Shown here: positions 7,105 to 9,683 of the stretch, in pieces
Layout of the letters: each line of letters starts with the position of its first letter
Numbering within the stretch: position 1 is the stretch's first letter
Source of the DNA: ZLKRG08 sp963977625
GTDB taxonomy: Bacteria; Actinomycetota; Actinomycetes; Nanopelagicales; Nanopelagicaceae
DNA length: 9,683 bases
Reading direction: 5' to 3'
NCBI GenBank assembly: GCA_963977625.1
Contig: CAXBPX010000044.1
Location: forward strand, 1-9,683
Position numbers and translations under genes: made by a program
The notes under the pieces: generated by a model
Told to the model about the DNA's origin: nothing
What the model saw: the letters and a program-made list of their open reading frames with translations, nothing else
The model's database searches: none

Positions 7105-7123
7105 TGATCTAACTAAACGATCT

Positions 7124-7129
7124 GAGAGG
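7124..7129 (+). promoter_or_regulatory. padR ribosome binding site
   Basis: GAGAGG ends 6 nt before ATG 7136. It decides this start over an in-frame GTG at 7046, which lacks an SD and would place 30 extra codons across the operator cluster. Confidence 0.65.
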
Positions 7130-7135
7130 CATACC

Positions 7136-7660
7136 ATGCGCAGCAAGGCAGAGACCCTGGAGTTCACGCTCCTTGGCCTACTTAGCCAATCTCCGTTACA
7201 TGGTTATGAAATTCGTAAGCGCTTAAGTGCAATCTACGGTCCATTTCGTGCGCTCTCATTTTCAGTTTTATATCCGCAACTTCGCAGAATGTTGGCAGCG
7301 GGGTTAATTGCGGAGCGCGTAGATGAAAGCACTCGTCGTTCGCGCATTATTTATAGCATCACCAAAGCTGGCGAGAAGAAGTTTGCCAAGTTAACAGATT
7401 CAGTGAATCCAGAATCTTGGGAAGATGATGGTTTCGAAGCGCGCTTTGCATTCTTTGGCGCGACTTCATCACATAGTCGATTAAGAATTCTTGAGGGACG
7501 CCACCGTCGCCTTAAGGAAAAGGCCGAATTACTTCGCGGTGAATTAGATCGCGATGGAATGGGTCTTGATAAATATCTAGAGGAGTGGCGTCGTCACTCT
7601 CTGGAATCAGCCGAACGAGAGATCGCTTGGTTGGAAGAGTTGATTCGAATAGAGAGCTAA
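7136..7660 (+). CDS. PadR-family transcriptional regulator
   Basis: A 174-residue DNA-binding repressor-type protein. The winged helix-turn-helix covers about residues 5-85: LLGLLSQSPLHGYEIRKRL (12-30) is the typical PadR helix 1 and turn, SFSVLYPQLRRMLAAGLIAE (41-60) holds the recognition helix, and RRSRIIYSITKAGEKKF (67-83) forms the wing. Residues 113-173 are helical and charged, like the C-terminal dimerisation helices of the family. The perfect inverted repeat just upstream is its likely operator. ino1 follows after 11 bp and is very probably co-transcribed. Mycobacterium tuberculosis has a PadR-like gene (Rv0047c) beside ino1 (Rv0046c), so the pairing appears conserved in the phylum (from memory). 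The effector is unknown; inositol, an inositol phosphate or a lipid precursor would be reasonable guesses. Confidence 0.9.
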   Translation: MRSKAETLEFTLLGLLSQSPLHGYEIRKRLSAIYGPFRALSFSVLYPQLRRMLAAGLIAERVDESTRRSRIIYSITKAGEKKFAKLTDSVNPESWEDDGFEARFAFFGATSSHSRLRILEGRHRRLKEKAELLRGELDRDGMGLDKYLEEWRRHSLESAEREIAWLEELIRIES

Positions 7661-7671
7661 AAGGTAAATAG

Positions 7672-8769
7672 ATGACAATCAATACAAATGCTGGCGACAT
7701 TCGCGTTGCCATCGTTGGCGTTGGTAACTGTGCTAACTCACTAGTTCAGGGAGTGGAGTACTACAAGGATGCAAAGCCGGATCAAGAGATTCCAGGACTT
7801 ATGCATGCCGTTGTTGGTGGTTACCACATTAACAATGTTAAGTTCGTTGCGGCTTATGATGTAGATGCAAAGAAAGTTGGTTTAGATCTTGCAGATGCTA
7901 TCTGGGCTTCCGAAAACAACACCATTAAATTTTGCAACGTACCTAAGACTGGTGTGACCGTAGAACGCGGCACCACACATGATGGTCTTGGCCGTTATTA
8001 CAAAGAAACCATCGAAGAATCTGCGGCCGCACCAGTTGATATGGTGGCATCACTTAAAGCGCACAAAGTAGACGTTTTAATTTGCTATCTGCCAGTAGGT
8101 TCAGAAGTTGCAGCAAAGTTCTATGCACAATGTGCCCTTGATGCTGGTTGCGCTTTCGTGAACGCACTTCCAGTATTTATTGCATCTGACCCGGTTTGGG
8201 AGAAAAAGTTCCGTGACGCCGGAATCCCAATCGTTGGCGATGACATCAAATCTCAGGTAGGCGCGACCATTACTCACCGCATCATGACCAAACTCTTCCA
8301 GGATCGTGGTGTGCATGTAGATCGCACTTATCAATTAAACGTTGGCGGCAACATGGACTTTAAGAATATGTTGGAACGCGACCGTCTAGAATCAAAGAAA
8401 ATTTCTAAGACCAATTCAGTTACTTCGCAGCTTGATTATGATCTAGGCGATAAGAATGTACATATCGGTCCATCTGATTACATTCCATGGCTTGATGATC
8501 GTAAGTGGGCTTATGTTCGTATGGAAGGTCGCGCATTCGGCGATGTTCCTCTAAACCTTGAATACAAATTGGAAGTTTGGGATTCACCAAACTCAGCTGG
8601 CGTGATTATTGATGCGCTACGTTGTGCCAAGTTGGGATTAGATCGAAAGATTGGCGGAGCGCTGCTTTCACCATCTTCATATTTCATGAAGACTCCACCA
8701 ACTCAGTACACAGATGAAGTTGCAAAAGATTCAACCGAAAGCTTCATCCAAGGAAAACTTGAACGATAA
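7672..8769 (+). CDS. ino1: Inositol-3-phosphate synthase (actinobacterial type)
   Basis: NAD-dependent cytosolic enzyme converting glucose-6-phosphate to 1L-myo-inositol-1-phosphate, the committed step toward phosphatidylinositol and, where present, mycothiol. At 365 residues it matches the short prokaryotic form (mycobacterial Ino1 is about 367). Visible elements are the NAD-binding loop VAIVGVGNCANSLVQGVEYY (12-31), the nucleotide-domain strand VDVLICYLPVGSE (133-145), the active-site segment GDDIKSQVGATITHR (189-203) and NVGGNMDFKNML (223-234). AAGG at 7661-7664 precedes ATG 7672 by 7 nt. It is the second gene of the padR unit and ends before a tandem repeat and a strong terminator. Glucokinase in the same window makes its substrate. 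Confidence 0.96.
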   Translation: MTINTNAGDIRVAIVGVGNCANSLVQGVEYYKDAKPDQEIPGLMHAVVGGYHINNVKFVAAYDVDAKKVGLDLADAIWASENNTIKFCNVPKTGVTVERGTTHDGLGRYYKETIEESAAAPVDMVASLKAHKVDVLICYLPVGSEVAAKFYAQCALDAGCAFVNALPVFIASDPVWEKKFRDAGIPIVGDDIKSQVGATITHRIMTKLFQDRGVHVDRTYQLNVGGNMDFKNMLERDRLESKKISKTNSVTSQLDYDLGDKNVHIGPSDYIPWLDDRKWAYVRMEGRAFGDVPLNLEYKLEVWDSPNSAGVIIDALRCAKLGLDRKIGGALLSPSSYFMKTPPTQYTDEVAKDSTESFIQGKLER

Positions 8770-8777
8770 GAAAAATA

Positions 8778-8807
8778 ACTAGAAATCACTAGAAATCACT
8801 AGGAATA
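8778..8807. repeat. 10-bp tandem repeat, three units
   Basis: ACTAGAAATC occurs at 8778-8787 and again at 8788-8797, followed by a diverged third unit ACTAGGAATA (8798-8807). The array lies between the ino1 stop codon and its terminator hairpin, in the 3' untranslated region. It probably arose by slippage; no function is evident. Confidence 0.7.
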
Positions 8808-8809
8808 AC

Positions 8810-8837
8810 AAAGGCCCCGACAAAAGTCGGGGCCTTT
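8810..8837. terminator. Intrinsic terminator, 12-bp perfect stem, probably bidirectional
   Basis: AAAGGCCCCGAC (8810-8821) and GTCGGGGCCTTT (8826-8837) pair perfectly around an AAAA loop. On the plus strand the arm ends in TTT followed by GCCTTAT, terminating padR-ino1. Read from the minus strand the stem ends in TTTGTTATT, so it also serves the convergent membrane-protein gene ending at 8865. Confidence 0.92.
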
Positions 8838-8864
8838 GCCTTATCCCTCACGGAGAGTAGAGGG

Positions 8865-9461
8865 CTAAATCGTCGCACTTTCATCAGTGCGACGAAGGTG
8901 TATATAGCCTGCAATAGTCAGTAGCAACATCAAGATGCCACCAATTAACGCAACTCCCGCTGAAATTTTGGCAATCTGACCAAACTGCCAGAATGCATAT
9001 GAGAATCCCAGCAAACCAGTAAGTGTGTTACCCATAAACAGTGACATTCTCTGTCCTTCAAGTTTTGCAACTTCTGCTTTTAGCGCTTCATCATTTGGAT
9101 TAGCGCGAAGTTGTGCGCTCTTTGCTAAGTATTCTCCAGATACCTCTTCGTAAACCTTGCCACCTGCAATACCTTTCATATGTACTGAGATGTAATGATC
9201 TGCATAAGTCTTAGCCATATCTCCAGTAGACATAACTTGTCCGGCATATTTCATCATTGCTTTCTGATCTTCATCAGGAAGCGCCATTAGCGCTCCGCTA
9301 TCAGCTTCAGGGAAAGTAACTTTCTGTACTACTAAAGCATCAGAAACATTCTTATCTGCAAAGTTGTATCCAAAATTAAGCAGTCCAGCTACGATAAAAA
9401 GAAATACGGTAAGACCAGCGCCCATAACAGTTACGATTTTGTCGAAGGTGCGACGTTTCAT
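8865..9461 (-). CDS. Multi-pass membrane protein of unknown function
   Basis: A 198-residue protein I cannot assign to a characterised family. A basic N-terminus (MKRRTFDK) precedes a first hydrophobic segment at about 9-31. A polar region of roughly 110 residues follows, probably extracytoplasmic by the positive-inside rule, containing YADHYISVHMKGIAGGKVYE (86-105) and a charged helical stretch LRANPNDEALKAEVAKLEGQ (118-137). Two further hydrophobic segments lie at about 142-160 and 163-187, then the basic end HLRRTDESATI. This TM, outer domain, TM, TM layout resembles small actinobacterial membrane proteins that databases often label LigA by mistake; that resemblance is from memory and uncertain. 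It is convergent with ino1, sharing the terminator, and appears monocistronic with its own leader. No catalytic motif or cysteine is seen. Confidence 0.82.
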   Translation of the reverse strand: MKRRTFDKIVTVMGAGLTVFLFIVAGLLNFGYNFADKNVSDALVVQKVTFPEADSGALMALPDEDQKAMMKYAGQVMSTGDMAKTYADHYISVHMKGIAGGKVYEEVSGEYLAKSAQLRANPNDEALKAEVAKLEGQRMSLFMGNTLTGLLGFSYAFWQFGQIAKISAGVALIGGILMLLLTIAGYIHLRRTDESATI

Positions 9462-9465
9462 GATT

Positions 9466-9472
9466 CTCTCCT
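9466..9472 (-). promoter_or_regulatory. Ribosome binding site of the membrane-protein gene
   Basis: On the minus strand AGGAGAG lies 4 nt before the ATG at 9461, the strongest Shine-Dalgarno in the window; it fixes the start. Confidence 0.8.
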
Positions 9473-9493
9473 AAATCACTTCTAAATTACTAA

Positions 9494-9508
9494 TTCGCAG
9501 TCTGCGAA
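9494..9508. promoter_or_regulatory. 15-bp inverted repeat upstream of membrane-protein gene
   Basis: TTCGCAG (9494-9500) and CTGCGAA (9502-9508) are exact reverse complements around one T, 33 bp upstream of the gene's ATG. It may be an operator near the promoter or a feature of the leader. It does not match the actinobacterial LexA box (TCGAAC-N4-GTTCGA). No regulator is encoded next to it. Confidence 0.5.
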
Positions 9509-9603
9509 CAGTTGAAGTATTTACCTATGAGAGTTTTTAAAAATGAAAAAGACGAGTGCTAACCCCAATGCAGATGTGATTTAAGGAGCAATCTCAGCGT
9601 GCT

Positions 9604-9619
9604 TAAGTGCTAGCACTTA
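9604..9619. repeat. 16-bp perfect palindrome TAAGTGCTAGCACTTA
   Basis: This perfect palindrome sits in the intergenic region between the membrane-protein gene and the possible gene at the right edge. Its halves resemble the CIRCE half-sites TTAGCACTC and GAGTGCTAA, and a separate exact GAGTGCTAA lies at 9554-9562. The order and spacing do not form a canonical CIRCE element. It may be an operator, or a poor hairpin after the right-edge reading frame. Confidence 0.5.
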
Positions 9620-9632
9620 CTTGATTTTCGTT

Positions 9633-9683
9633 TTATTTCTTAAAAAACTTAAAGATGACGATTGCAAATAGATTGGCCATCAG
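9633..9683 (-). CDS. Possible C-terminal end of a minus-strand gene, 5' part outside window
   Basis: Reading leftward from the window edge gives LMANLFAIVIFKFFKK followed by TAA (stop at 9633-9635). The hydrophobic run closed by a lysine-rich tail looks like the final membrane helix of a protein. Sixteen open codons can easily occur by chance, so this is tentative; no family can be named. Confidence 0.3.
   Translation of the reverse strand: MMANLFAIVIFKFFKK

Larger units (their letters stand above)
6957..7135. promoter_or_regulatory. uraA-padR divergent intergenic region
   Basis: This stretch must contain the promoters for the leftward permease unit and the rightward padR-ino1 unit. It holds a small hairpin followed by a T-run on the plus strand (7033-7055) and the inverted-repeat cluster of ATATAT elements nearer padR. 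The permease side leaves room for a leader of up to about 100 nt, but I could not fit a known riboswitch fold. No reading frame here shows coding character. Confidence 0.55.

Noticed and set aside
7046..7135. GTG start giving padR 30 more residues
   Set aside because: It lies across the hairpin and operator cluster, lacks an SD, and the PadR domain begins naturally after ATG 7136.
9543..9584. Possible 13-residue peptide MKKTSANPNADVI
   Set aside because: Too short to distinguish from chance, and the purine-rich bases upstream are poorly spaced from the ATG.
9554..9619. Canonical CIRCE/HrcA operator
   Set aside because: The half-sites occur in reversed order and at the wrong spacing, and no heat-shock gene is visible.
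1..9683. Mobile elements, integration sites, tRNA or rRNA genes
   Set aside because: No transposase or integrase motif, no long terminal inverted repeats and no tRNA-like cloverleaf were recognised on either strand.

Overview
The window looks like ordinary chromosome from a streamlined, moderately low-GC actinobacterium. Gene content and the AT-leaning codon use fit a freshwater Nanopelagicales (acI-type) organism such as Planktophila or Nanopelagicus. This placement is inferred from gene families and composition, not from a marker-gene search. Genes are packed with gaps of 0 to 50 bp, three 4-bp overlaps and one divergent pair whose start codons overlap. There is no IS element, integrase, CRISPR array, rRNA or tRNA, and no gene-free stretch exceeds about 190 bp.

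Left part (1-4383): a long-chain fatty-acid CoA ligase, cut by the window edge, lies on the minus strand. It is divergent from a small SRPBCC lipid-binding-type protein, which is followed 3 bp later by a ROK-family glucokinase. A Gfo/Idh/MocA oxidoreductase sits on the minus strand, and head-to-head with it is a PlsC-type 1-acylglycerol-phosphate acyltransferase. The ligase, SRPBCC and acyltransferase trio resembles the fadD15/TB16.3/Rv2182c neighbourhood of mycobacteria as I recall it.

Middle (4380-6949): a tight minus-strand transcription unit reads uracil/xanthine permease, then a LysE/RhtB-type exporter, then a stand-alone RecB/Cas4-like PD-(D/E)XK nuclease with paired cysteines. An 18-bp perfect palindrome covers the exporter's start codon.

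Right part (6950-8840): the divergent intergenic region before a PadR-family regulator carries a 21-bp perfect inverted repeat and related half-sites, the best operator candidate in the window. padR is followed 11 bp later by inositol-1-phosphate synthase (ino1), a small 10-bp tandem repeat and a strong hairpin terminator.

End (8865-9683): a minus-strand multi-pass membrane protein of unknown function with a good ribosome binding site, then about 170 bp of intergenic DNA with two palindromes, and possibly the last 16 codons of another minus-strand gene.

Taken together, the ligase (acyl-CoA), PlsC (phosphatidic acid) and Ino1 (inositol phosphate) are supply steps for phosphatidylinositol-type actinobacterial membrane lipids. 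The glucokinase makes glucose-6-phosphate, the substrate of Ino1. I see no convincing novel multi-gene system. The most testable items are the PadR operator, the stand-alone nuclease and the palindromes at start codons.
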